The notes under the pieces: generated by a model
Databases searched by the model: none
What the model saw: the letters and a program-made list of their open reading frames with translations, nothing else
Told to the model about the DNA's origin: nothing
Program-made: the position numbers and the translations under genes
Part shown: one piece after another, positions 29,481 to 37,720 of the stretch
Position numbering within the stretch: position 1 is the stretch's first letter
How the letters are laid out: each line of letters opens with the position of its first letter
NCBI GenBank assembly: GCA_022508985.1
Contig: JAFLUA010000002.1
Coordinates: forward strand, 62,001 to 126,000
DNA: 64,000 nucleotides
Reading direction: 5' to 3'
Source: Muribaculaceae bacterium
GTDB lineage: Bacteria > Bacteroidota > Bacteroidia > Bacteroidales > Muribaculaceae

Positions 29481-30254
29481 TCAGTTTTGCGGCTCTACGT
29501 TTTTGAGGTCGCCCAGAGGATATTTTTCAAACATATTCTGCACCATCCAGTCATTAGCCTGTGCCGGTGTCATTTTCCAGCCCGAGTTACATGTCGACAC
29601 TATTTCGACAATCGAGGTGCCTCGTTTGGCCATGGCGTTTTGGAATGCTTTCTTGATAGCAGCCTTCGTTTTACGCACAGCGGCAGGGGTGTGAACGGCC
29701 TGACGTGTAACGTAGCACGTGCCATCGAGTTGCGCCAACAGGTTGGTGATAGCCAAGGGATAGCCGTTGAGGTCGGCGCGACGGCCGTAAGGCGTCGTTG
29801 CCGTTTTCATACCTAACAAGGTAGTGGGAGCCATTTGGCCACCTGTCATGCCATAGATGGCGTTGTTGATGAATATGATGGCTATATTTTCACCGCGATT
29901 GGCCGCATGTATGGTCTCGGCAGTGCCTATGGCCGACAAGTCGCCGTCGCCTTGATAGGTAAACACGAGGTTGTCGGGGTTAAGACGCGATGCTGCCGTA
30001 GCAAGTGCGGGAGCGCGACCATGGGCAGCCTCTACCCAGTCAACATCGATATAGTTATATGCAAACACTGCACAGCCCACAGGAGCTATGCCTATTGCTT
30101 TATCGGCAACGCCCATTTCATCGAGCAATTCAGCGATGACACGATGCACCACACCATGGCTACAGCCGGGGCAATAGTGCGTGTGATTTTCGGTAAGGAG
30201 CCTCGGACGTGAATAAACTTTATTCTCGGGGCGAATGATATCTTCGGGTTTCAT
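29481..30254 (-). CDS. 2-oxoacid:ferredoxin oxidoreductase beta (TPP-binding) subunit
   Basis: 257 aa, HYCPGCSHG, GDGDLSAIG, NNAIYGMTGGQMAPTT. Confidence 0.94.
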   Translation of the reverse strand: MKPEDIIRPENKVYSRPRLLTENHTHYCPGCSHGVVHRVIAELLDEMGVADKAIGIAPVGCAVFAYNYIDVDWVEAAHGRAPALATAASRLNPDNLVFTYQGDGDLSAIGTAETIHAANRGENIAIIFINNAIYGMTGGQMAPTTLLGMKTATTPYGRRADLNGYPLAITNLLAQLDGTCYVTRQAVHTPAAVRKTKAAIKKAFQNAMAKRGTSIVEIVSTCNSGWKMTPAQANDWMVQNMFEKYPLGDLKNVEPQN

Positions 30255-30267
30255 TGTTGCGACTCTT

Positions 30268-31356
30268 TTATAGTTCTACATTGAAGTGTTCGCGGAGCGC
30301 TCCTATAACCTCTCCGGGGTTGGGCACGATGCCGCCCATCCTACCGAAATGACGCACAGGCGCAGCGCCATTGGCTGCCAGACGCACGTCTTCAACCATT
30401 TGGCCGGCGTTAAGCTCTACCGTGAGGATACCTTTCACCTGTTTTGCCAAGCGCTCTATCTCCTTATAAGGGAAGGGCCAAAGTGTAATCGGGCGTAGCA
30501 TGCCTATCTTGAGGCCTGCCGCTCTGGCATCTTCTATAGTCTTGAGGCATATACGGGCCACCGACCCGAAAGCCACAATGAGGTATTCTGCATCTTCGGT
30601 GTAATATTCTTGGAAACGAACCTCGTTTTCCTCTATCAGGCGATACGTGCGCTGGAAACGCAGGTTGTTTTCTTCCATTTTGGCAGAATCTAACTCGAGC
30701 GACGTTACAACATTGCGATGGTCGCGCCCGTTACGGCCCGACGCTGCCCAGGGGCATTGCTTCAAGAGTTCTTCTTGCGTACGGCGGGGACGTTGCGGCG
30801 GGAGCACCACTTTTTCCATCATTTGGCCCACCACGCCGTCGGCCAAAATCATCGACGGAGTGCGGTATTTGAACGCCAGGTCAAAACCCAAGGCCACGAA
30901 ATCGGTCATTTCCTGCACTGTTGCCGGCGCAAGCACTATAACGTGATAGTCGCCGTGGCCGCCACCCTTTGTGGCCTGGAAATAATCGGCCTGCGAGGGC
31001 TGTATCGTGCCCAGACCGGGGCCGCCTCGCATCACGTTGACGATGAGTGCCGGGAGCTCCGACGCTGCAAGATAGCTTATGCCCTCCTGCTTTAAGCTGA
31101 CACCCGGCGACGACGACGAGGTCATAACGGCTTTGCCTGTCGCCGCGCCTCCATATACCATATTTATCGCGGCCACTTCACTTTCGGCCTGCAATACAAC
31201 CATACCCGTCGTTTCCCACGGGCGAAGCTCGGCGAGGGTCTCAAGGACCTCCGACTGTGGCGTGATGGGATAACCGAAATAGCCATCGGCTCCGTAACGG
31301 ATGGCTGCATGTGCTATAGCCTCGTTACCCTTCATCAATTTTACTTCTTCTTCCAT
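30268..31356 (-). CDS. 2-oxoacid:ferredoxin oxidoreductase alpha subunit (KorA/VorB-like)
   Basis: 362 aa, GNEAIAHAAIRYGADGYFGYPITPQSEV. Confidence 0.94.
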   Translation of the reverse strand: MEEEVKLMKGNEAIAHAAIRYGADGYFGYPITPQSEVLETLAELRPWETTGMVVLQAESEVAAINMVYGGAATGKAVMTSSSSPGVSLKQEGISYLAASELPALIVNVMRGGPGLGTIQPSQADYFQATKGGGHGDYHVIVLAPATVQEMTDFVALGFDLAFKYRTPSMILADGVVGQMMEKVVLPPQRPRRTQEELLKQCPWAASGRNGRDHRNVVTSLELDSAKMEENNLRFQRTYRLIEENEVRFQEYYTEDAEYLIVAFGSVARICLKTIEDARAAGLKIGMLRPITLWPFPYKEIERLAKQVKGILTVELNAGQMVEDVRLAANGAAPVRHFGRMGGIVPNPGEVIGALREHFNVEL

Positions 31357-31377
31357 AGTGTTTAGTTTTTCACGGGT

Positions 31378-31614
31378 TTAATTATCGCGCTCTACACAGC
31401 GATAAACTTCGATACATGCATCGGGGCACACTGTTGCACAGGCGGCGCAACCGATACATGCCTCCGCATTGGCGGAAAACGCATAGTGATACCCACGGTC
31501 GTTAACTTCCTTGGGCTGTAGCTGCAGCACATCGGCAGGACAAGCTACCACGCAGAGATTACACCCCTTGCAGCGCACGCTGTCTACCGTAACAGCACCA
31601 TATACTTTTGCCAT
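31378..31614 (-). CDS. 2x[4Fe-4S] ferredoxin subunit of the oxidoreductase
   Basis: 78 aa, CKGCNLCVVACP and CIGCAACATVCP. Confidence 0.94.
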   Translation of the reverse strand: MAKVYGAVTVDSVRCKGCNLCVVACPADVLQLQPKEVNDRGYHYAFSANAEACIGCAACATVCPDACIEVYRCVERDN

Positions 31615-31783
31615 AACATCTGTTTTTAAGGTTTATATGGCAAAAATAACAAATATTCTTTTAATTACAAAAACTACTTGGCAATAATTTTTAGCCCCCT
31701 AAGTTAATTTTACTTTTCTTACCAAAAACGCGGATTCGACTACCATTTTCAACGATTTATTGCATTAATATTCCGGCATTGAT

Positions 31784-31791
31784 TATATTTG
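31784..31791 (+). promoter_or_regulatory. -7 element of the AraC-family gene, almost abutting its start codon
   Basis: TATATTTG at 31784-31791; TTG about 21 nt upstream; ATG at 31796. Confidence 0.55.
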
Positions 31792-31795
31792 CACC

Positions 31796-32689
31796 ATGGA
31801 CAAAGTATATATCGATTCTATCGGCTCTTATAACAGGCTTTACGGTCTTACTACGAAGCATCCGCTTGTAGCGGCAGTTGATCTTCGTGAGTGTAGCCAT
31901 TATGCTAACAACATCGAAATCAAGAGCGACCTTTACGGCCTTTTCCTTAAAAATACGCCATACTGCTCACTGAAATATGGGCGTAAAAATTACGATTTTC
32001 AAGCCGGAACCGTTGTCAGCATGTCTCCCGGCCAGGTTGTTGCCATGAACATTGCCCCCGATGAGATTTCGCTTGATGTGTTCGGCATAGTTTTTCATCC
32101 CGATTTGATTTATGGAACTACCCTTGCCGATACTATCGACCAATTCAATTTCTTTTCCTACTCCGAACTCGAATCACTACATCTCTCCGAAAAGGAAAGA
32201 GAGAAATTCCTCTTTTATTTCAACATTATCAGAGAAGAGTTGGAAAGCCCCATCGACTCTCACTCGGCAGCGCTTATTGCCACAAACATCCAGATCTTGC
32301 TGGAACATCTTCAACGATTCTACGACCGACAATTTACAACCAGGCACAAAGCTAATGCCGGCATCGTTGGCGACTTTGAGAACAATTTGAAGCAATACTT
32401 TTCAGCAGAAAACCTTTCAGCGACGCCAACCGTGGCTATGTTTGCCGAAAGGGCCTCTCTTTCTGTTGGTTATTTCAGCGATTTAATAAAGAAAGAAACA
32501 GGCTCAACGCCAAAAGATATAATAGACCTCTTTTTGATTTCTGAAGCAAAAAAGCGCCTTCGCGCCACCAACGACGACGTAAGCATTATTGCCTACAGCC
32601 TTGGTTTTGATTACCCCGCTCATTTCACGCGTCTTTTCAAGCGTGTGGAAGGCATCACGCCAACAGAATACAGAACAAAACTTAATTAA
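31796..32689 (+). CDS. AraC-family transcriptional regulator
   Basis: 297 aa, C-terminal HTH ...SIIAYSLGFDYPAHFTRLFKRVEGITPTEYR. Confidence 0.92.
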   Translation: MDKVYIDSIGSYNRLYGLTTKHPLVAAVDLRECSHYANNIEIKSDLYGLFLKNTPYCSLKYGRKNYDFQAGTVVSMSPGQVVAMNIAPDEISLDVFGIVFHPDLIYGTTLADTIDQFNFFSYSELESLHLSEKEREKFLFYFNIIREELESPIDSHSAALIATNIQILLEHLQRFYDRQFTTRHKANAGIVGDFENNLKQYFSAENLSATPTVAMFAERASLSVGYFSDLIKKETGSTPKDIIDLFLISEAKKRLRATNDDVSIIAYSLGFDYPAHFTRLFKRVEGITPTEYRTKLN

Positions 32690-32695
32690 ACCTAT

Positions 32696-33247
32696 ATGCG
32701 ACGGTTTATTCTAATCCTATCATTTCTATGGTTGACTATTATGGCTAATGCTCAGACTAAAATTGAAATCACAATCGACAACAACACCATGTGCGCCACT
32801 TTGGCCGAAAATGGAGCCACTAAAGCTCTCATCGAAAAACTATCTTCCGGCCCTATTACAATCACGATGGACAACTATGGCGGATTTGAGAAAGTTGGGG
32901 CTCTGCCTTGGTCGCTCCCTGCATCCGATACGCGCATCACTACCAAACCGGGCGATATAATGCTTTATACAAGTAATAACATCGTAATATTTTATGGCAC
33001 AAATACATGGTCGTACACTCCTCTCGGAGTTCTCGATTCAACGATATCTTCTGAAATAAGTGCCTTTGTAGGATCCGGCACCAAAAAAGTGACAATATCG
33101 TTGGTGGAATCGGCCGGAATAGAAGTCGTTGATAAGGACGTGGCTGCCACTAAACGCGTTTACAGCTTAGACGGGAAAAGCGTCGCTCAACGGCCATTAA
33201 AAGCCGGCGTCTACATCATCGACAACAAAAAAGTAATAGTTAAATAA
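32696..33247 (+). CDS. Exported cyclophilin-like-fold protein with sorting-like C-terminal tail
   Basis: 183 aa; signal peptide; cyclophilin-like core; C-terminal RVYSLDGKSVAQRPLKAGVYIIDNKKVIVK. Confidence 0.65.
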   Translation: MRRFILILSFLWLTIMANAQTKIEITIDNNTMCATLAENGATKALIEKLSSGPITITMDNYGGFEKVGALPWSLPASDTRITTKPGDIMLYTSNNIVIFYGTNTWSYTPLGVLDSTISSEISAFVGSGTKKVTISLVESAGIEVVDKDVAATKRVYSLDGKSVAQRPLKAGVYIIDNKKVIVK

Positions 33248-33254
33248 CTTTGAT

Positions 33255-34349
33255 ATGAGGAAACTTATTTTCTCCTTTGTTGTGCTCACGTCAACCTTAA
33301 TAATAACCGCTCAAGATATGACCAATCCAAACTCCAACACAACGCTTGCCGAAAAAGAAAATCTTCAGCTGACGCAAGAATGGGATAAAGTTTTTGATAA
33401 AAGCGATAAGGTAAACCACAAAAAGATTACATTTGTAACACGTTATGGTATTACTCTTGCCGCAGACATGTACACCCCCAAAAACGCCACTGACAGACTC
33501 GCTGCTATTGCCATCTGCGGACCGTTCGGCGCTGTCAAAGAGCAATCGAGCGGCCTTTACGCCCAGCAACTTGCCGAGCGCGGTTTCCTGACGATAGCTT
33601 TCGACCCATCTTTTACCGGTGAGAGCGGTGGAATGCCCCGCAGAATAGCTTCACCGGATATTAACACTGAAGACTTCGAGGCTGCCGTCGATTTTCTTTC
33701 CACGCAACCGAATGTCGACCCCCATAGAATAGGCATTCTCGGCATTTGCGGCTGGGGAGGCATGGCTATCAGTGCTGCAGCTAACGACCCTCGCATAAAA
33801 GCTACCGTTGCATGCACCATGTATAATATGAGCCGCGTAACCGCTAACGGATACAACGATGTCGATGACAATGCCGAGGCCCGTTATGCTCAACTTCAAG
33901 CTATGTCGGCTCAACGCAGCATCGACTACAAAAATGGATATTATAAGCGCGCAGGTGGTGTCGTTGACCCACTTCCCGATGACGCGCCACTTTTCGTCAA
34001 AGAATACTTTGCTTACTATAAAACACCTCGTGGCTATCATGTTAGAAGCGGCAACTCTAACGACGGCTGGAACGCCACCTCCTTCCTCCCTTTCATCAAT
34101 TTCTCTATAGGGCAAAGGGCCGCCGAAATCAAAAATGCTGTCATGCTTGTACACGGCGACAAGGCCCACTCGCTTTATTTCAGCCAAGACACTTTCAAAG
34201 ATTTAATTGGCGACAATAAAGAATTTTTAATTGTAGCCGACGCCAACCACGTTGACCTATATGATAATCTCGACAAAATACCTTTTGAACAAATAGCGGC
34301 ATTCTTCCGTAGCCGGATGCCAAAAAAAATAACATTTTATGAAAACTAA
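33255..34349 (+). CDS. Exported alpha/beta hydrolase
   Basis: 364 aa; signal peptide; GILGICGWGGMAIS nucleophile-elbow region. Confidence 0.85.
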   Translation: MRKLIFSFVVLTSTLIITAQDMTNPNSNTTLAEKENLQLTQEWDKVFDKSDKVNHKKITFVTRYGITLAADMYTPKNATDRLAAIAICGPFGAVKEQSSGLYAQQLAERGFLTIAFDPSFTGESGGMPRRIASPDINTEDFEAAVDFLSTQPNVDPHRIGILGICGWGGMAISAAANDPRIKATVACTMYNMSRVTANGYNDVDDNAEARYAQLQAMSAQRSIDYKNGYYKRAGGVVDPLPDDAPLFVKEYFAYYKTPRGYHVRSGNSNDGWNATSFLPFINFSIGQRAAEIKNAVMLVHGDKAHSLYFSQDTFKDLIGDNKEFLIVADANHVDLYDNLDKIPFEQIAAFFRSRMPKKITFYEN

Positions 34350-35163
34350 ATTAATCATATCAGCCCTCATAATTTTTTCAGCATCAAATCTCATGGCACA
34401 AAATAAAGTAATTCAGACAGCAGGCCGCGAACAGCTCGGCACCTTCGCGCCGGAATTTGCACATCTAAACGACGACATTCTTTTTGGAGAAGTATGGAGC
34501 CGCACCGACAAGCTCTCGCTCCGCGATCGCAGCCTCGTTACATTAACATCTCTTATCTCGCAAGGCATTACCGACAGTTCGCTCACCTACCATCTTCAAG
34601 AAGCTAAAAAGAACGGCATTTCGCGACAAGAAGCCTCCGAGATTATAACACACATAGCTTTCTATGCCGGGTGGCCTAAAGCATGGGCTGCCTTCCGTCT
34701 GGCGAAAGACGTCTGGAGCGACGACATTGTCGAAAACGATGCTAAAGCAACGCATCAACGTAGCATGATTTTCCCTATTGGCCAACCAAATGATGCATTT
34801 GCCAAATATTTCAGCGGAAATAGTTACCTTGCCCCTCTTTCAAACGAACAACTTACATTTTTCAATGTTACTTTCGAGCCCGGTGTCCGCAACAACTGGC
34901 ACATTCACAAGGCTGAAAACGGAGGTGGGCAACTGTTGGTAGGCGTCGGCGGGCGCGGCTGGTATCAAGAAGAAGGCAAGCCAGCCGTCGAAATCCTTCC
35001 CGGAACAGTTATACACATTCCTGCAAATGTTAAGCATTGGCACGGCGCTCAAGATAATTGTTGGTTTTCTCATCTGGCTTTTGAAATCGAAGGCAAGAAC
35101 ACATCTAACGTGTGGCTCGAACCCGTCGACGATAACGCTTACAACGCTTTAGGCAAAAAGTAA
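34339..35163 (+). CDS. Exported carboxymuconolactone decarboxylase-like/cupin fusion
   Basis: 274 aa; signal peptide; CMD-like helical domain then cupin NNWHIHKAENGGGQLL...HIPANVKHWHGA. Confidence 0.85.
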   Translation: MKTKLIISALIIFSASNLMAQNKVIQTAGREQLGTFAPEFAHLNDDILFGEVWSRTDKLSLRDRSLVTLTSLISQGITDSSLTYHLQEAKKNGISRQEASEIITHIAFYAGWPKAWAAFRLAKDVWSDDIVENDAKATHQRSMIFPIGQPNDAFAKYFSGNSYLAPLSNEQLTFFNVTFEPGVRNNWHIHKAENGGGQLLVGVGGRGWYQEEGKPAVEILPGTVIHIPANVKHWHGAQDNCWFSHLAFEIEGKNTSNVWLEPVDDNAYNALGKK

Positions 35164-35188
35164 ACGCTACACTCTCTACAAATCATAA

Positions 35189-35221
35189 AAGCGGGAGCCC
35201 CTATCTCGAAGGCTCCCGCTT
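35189..35221. terminator. Bidirectional terminator between convergent genes
   Basis: AAGCGGGAGCC-cctatctcgaa-GGCTCCCGCTT, perfect 11-bp stem. Confidence 0.8.
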
Positions 35222-35273
35222 ATTCTGTTTACTCGCACACCGCAATAAGTGCGAGGTTCCGTCGTTCCCTGAT

Positions 35274-35780
35274 TTAACGATAGTCTTTGAAGCGTTCTTG
35301 CAATTTTTTGCGTGCGGCAAAGATGCGGCTCTTAACAGTGCCTACCGGCAAGCCCATCTGCTCTGCTATCTCTTCATATTTATATCCGGCTATGTGCATC
35401 GAAAAAGGCTTGCGATATTCTTCGCCAAACTCTTTGATTGCCGCCATGATTTCGGTTGCCGTATAGCTGTCTTCGGGGCTCTCGATGCCGCTATCTTGGC
35501 TTAAGTTAAGCTGATAGAGATTGTCGCTCGTGTCAATCACAGTTGCCGAGCGAACGCCGCGTCGGTAGTTGTTGATGAAGATGTTGCGCATAATAGTGAA
35601 CACCCAGCCCTTAAAGTTTGTACCGGCCTCGTATTTATCTTCATTATCGAGGGCCTTAAGGGTTGTATCCTGCAACAAATCATAGGCGTCGTCGCGGTTG
35701 GAAGTGAGCATGTAAGCAAAATTCAGAAGGTTGCTCTGGAGGCTGAGGAGATTGCTTTGGAATGTAGTGTTCGTTGCCAT
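35274..35780 (-). CDS. ECF-type RNA polymerase sigma factor
   Basis: 168 aa, sigma-70 region 2 and 4 (YEEIAEQMGLPVGTVKSRIFAARKKLQ). Confidence 0.92.
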   Translation of the reverse strand: MATNTTFQSNLLSLQSNLLNFAYMLTSNRDDAYDLLQDTTLKALDNEDKYEAGTNFKGWVFTIMRNIFINNYRRGVRSATVIDTSDNLYQLNLSQDSGIESPEDSYTATEIMAAIKEFGEEYRKPFSMHIAGYKYEEIAEQMGLPVGTVKSRIFAARKKLQERFKDYR

Positions 35781-36088
35781 TTTAGTTATAATTTATGCGG
35801 TTATTTTTGGTGATGTTTTTAGTATCGTTTTTTTGTTTGACGGCTCAAAATTACGGCGAAATTTTGCCATGCAAGAATTTTAATGTGAACAAATGTTAAC
35901 GCGGAAATTTATTTACTTTTAGCTCAGTAAAGCACTGCTATTCAGGTATATAAATTTAATACAAAATGTTACAAAATTGTTACACAAGCGCAAAACATCA
36001 ATTTTATTGTCAATTTACCCCTTTTTTTGATTCAGTAAAAAAACTACTTCACGCACCACACTACTCTTCCACACTTCCAAAATACCAT

Positions 36089-36120
36089 TTTGAAAGAATT
36101 CAAAAAAAAACGTAACTTTG
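36089..36120 (+). promoter_or_regulatory. Canonical Bacteroidetes promoter upstream of structured RNA and XRE-like gene
   Basis: TTTG 36089-36092, exactly 20 nt, TAACTTTG 36113-36120. Confidence 0.8.
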
Positions 36121-36126
36121 CAAAAA

Positions 36127-36334
36127 CATAAAGTATATCAATCGATAATACTCATATCTGAGCTTACAGCTCTTATTCTCCTACTGGAAACCGCCAATAT
36201 TCCAACGACAATGAGAATAAGCAGAGAAGTAGGTTCGGCTCGAATATGAGCTGAATTATTTTGTGCTTTCTTATTGTCACGGCGCTTGGCGGTGCCCCAG
36301 TAGAAGTTGGTACATTTTAATTCAGCTCTTTTGT
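36127..36334 (+). ncRNA. Structured leader RNA or sRNA with two competing folds
   Basis: Rod: CTACTGG/CCAGTAG (36181-36187/36297-36303), ACCGCCAA/TTGGCGGT (36190-36197/36286-36293), GACAATGAGA+AAGCA/TGCTT+TCTTATTGTC (36207-36223/36264-36278), GGTTCGGCTC/GAGCTGAATT (36232-36241/36248-36257). Competing pairings described in findings. Confidence 0.6.
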
Positions 36335-36559
36335 ATGATACATATTGGCAAAATTATCCATGCAGAACTCCTGAGACAGGAGAGGACTCCTACTTGGCTT
36401 GCCAAAAAAATCAATTGCGAACGTCCTAACATCTATTATATCATCAAGCAACCCTCTATTAATACCGAAATGCTTGAACGAATATCTAAAGCCTTGGATA
36501 TTGACTTCTTCAAAATTTATTCCGACCAACTAAACAATGATTCCAACAAAATAACGTAA
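36335..36559 (+). CDS. Small XRE-like helix-turn-helix regulator
   Basis: 74 aa from ATG 36335: MIHIGKIIHAELLRQERTPTWLAKKINCERPNIYYIIKQPSINTEMLERISKALDIDFFKIYSDQ. Confidence 0.8.
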   Translation: MIHIGKIIHAELLRQERTPTWLAKKINCERPNIYYIIKQPSINTEMLERISKALDIDFFKIYSDQLNNDSNKIT

Positions 36560-36667
36560 AATAATTTTACTAATACGTAAAACACACATACTATTAACCA
36601 TATCAAGAAGCAAGGGGAAGCGTCTAAATTTGCGCCACAAAAAAATCATTAACTCAAAACAAAAAAC

Positions 36668-36961
36668 ATGAAAAAATTATTGTTAGCTGCATTTGTTCTT
36701 TTAGGTGGATTGGGCGCTTTCATCACTCCAACATATGCAGAACCAGCACACCAAGTATGCGCCCCTGATAGCCCCTGCCTATACACCGGCTATGCAAAAT
36801 GCGACAATTTCAAGATTTACATCACTGTGAAAATGGATAAAAACGGACAACCAATTGCTTCTTTCAGAGACAACAACAAGGATTATACCGTTTACGTGTT
36901 TATCGACAACAATGGATATTATGTAAATCATGATGGTAGAAAATACTATTTTAACATGTAA
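36668..36961 (+). CDS. Small exported protein, unknown function (paralogue 1)
   Basis: 97 aa, signal peptide, C-terminus YYVNHDGRKYYFNM. Confidence 0.7.
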   Translation: MKKLLLAAFVLLGGLGAFITPTYAEPAHQVCAPDSPCLYTGYAKCDNFKIYITVKMDKNGQPIASFRDNNKDYTVYVFIDNNGYYVNHDGRKYYFNM

Positions 36962-36982
36962 TAACACCAATCAAAAACTGAT

Positions 36983-37315
36983 ATGAAAAAATTTCTTATA
37001 GCCATTGTCTTCGCAATGATGTGCCAACTTTCTTCTTGGGCATACACCTTAAGTTCTGACATGGTTTTTGCTGCCGATGGAGTAACGCTACAAATGAATA
37101 GCAATGGCACATGCAGAATAATATCTCGCGAAACAGGAAATCTCTACGGAACTTATGATATAGATCCAACAAGGCAAGTTGAACCAGGTTGTTCTCATGT
37201 GAAGATTGTTTTCAATTTTAATGGTATCATAACATATGGAACATTCGCATGGCCACTACAAGACAACCTAATATGTTTCTTTGAGAACGTTCTCCTAAAG
37301 AAAGTTGAAAGCTAA
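36983..37315 (+). CDS. Small exported protein, unknown function
   Basis: 110 aa, signal peptide, beta-rich; same operon spacing. Confidence 0.65.
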   Translation: MKKFLIAIVFAMMCQLSSWAYTLSSDMVFAADGVTLQMNSNGTCRIISRETGNLYGTYDIDPTRQVEPGCSHVKIVFNFNGIITYGTFAWPLQDNLICFFENVLLKKVES

Positions 37316-37363
37316 TTTTTGCATCCAAGCTGAATTTTATCTAATTTATAACTAAATACTTTC

Positions 37364-37663
37364 ATGAAAAAGTTTTTTATCATCTCTGCTTTAGCAGCCT
37401 TCCTATTGGTAGGCCCGGCAGTCGTATCAACCTCCATTGTTCCAAGTGCACATGCAATAAGCGTTCGGAATCTTTCTAAAACTGCGTACAATGCAGCAGG
37501 CCAATCAAGAAAGATAACAGTAAACTATGACAGAGAAGGAAATCCTAAAAATGTCAACGGCAAGTTCGATGTTTACTATTTTGGAGGGACTGCCCCTAAT
37601 GGTCAATATTACAGCTACTATTTCAAAGACCAAAATGACGTTATATGGTATTTCAACCTATAA
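37364..37663 (+). CDS. Small exported protein, unknown function (paralogue 2)
   Basis: 99 aa, signal peptide, C-terminus YYFKDQNDVIWYFNL. Confidence 0.7.
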   Translation: MKKFFIISALAAFLLVGPAVVSTSIVPSAHAISVRNLSKTAYNAAGQSRKITVNYDREGNPKNVNGKFDVYYFGGTAPNGQYYSYYFKDQNDVIWYFNL

Positions 37664-37720
37664 AAACCATATAAAATATTCATTCCATTTTTCAAACATA
37701 AAATACAAAACATTCCAAAT

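Noticed and set aside
36248-36328. 11-bp inverted repeat (GAGCTGAATTA/TAATTCAGCTC) as a DNA-inversion site
   Set aside because: No promoter inside the 59-nt interval and no recombinase beside it; RNA pairing explains it better. Long-read data could still test it.
36263-36334. ORF-track N-terminal extension of the XRE-like protein (MLSYCHGAWRCPSRSWYILIQLFC...)
   Set aside because: Lies inside the structured RNA and lacks similarity to the regulator family; ATG at 36335 gives a natural N-terminus (MIHIGKIIHAEL).
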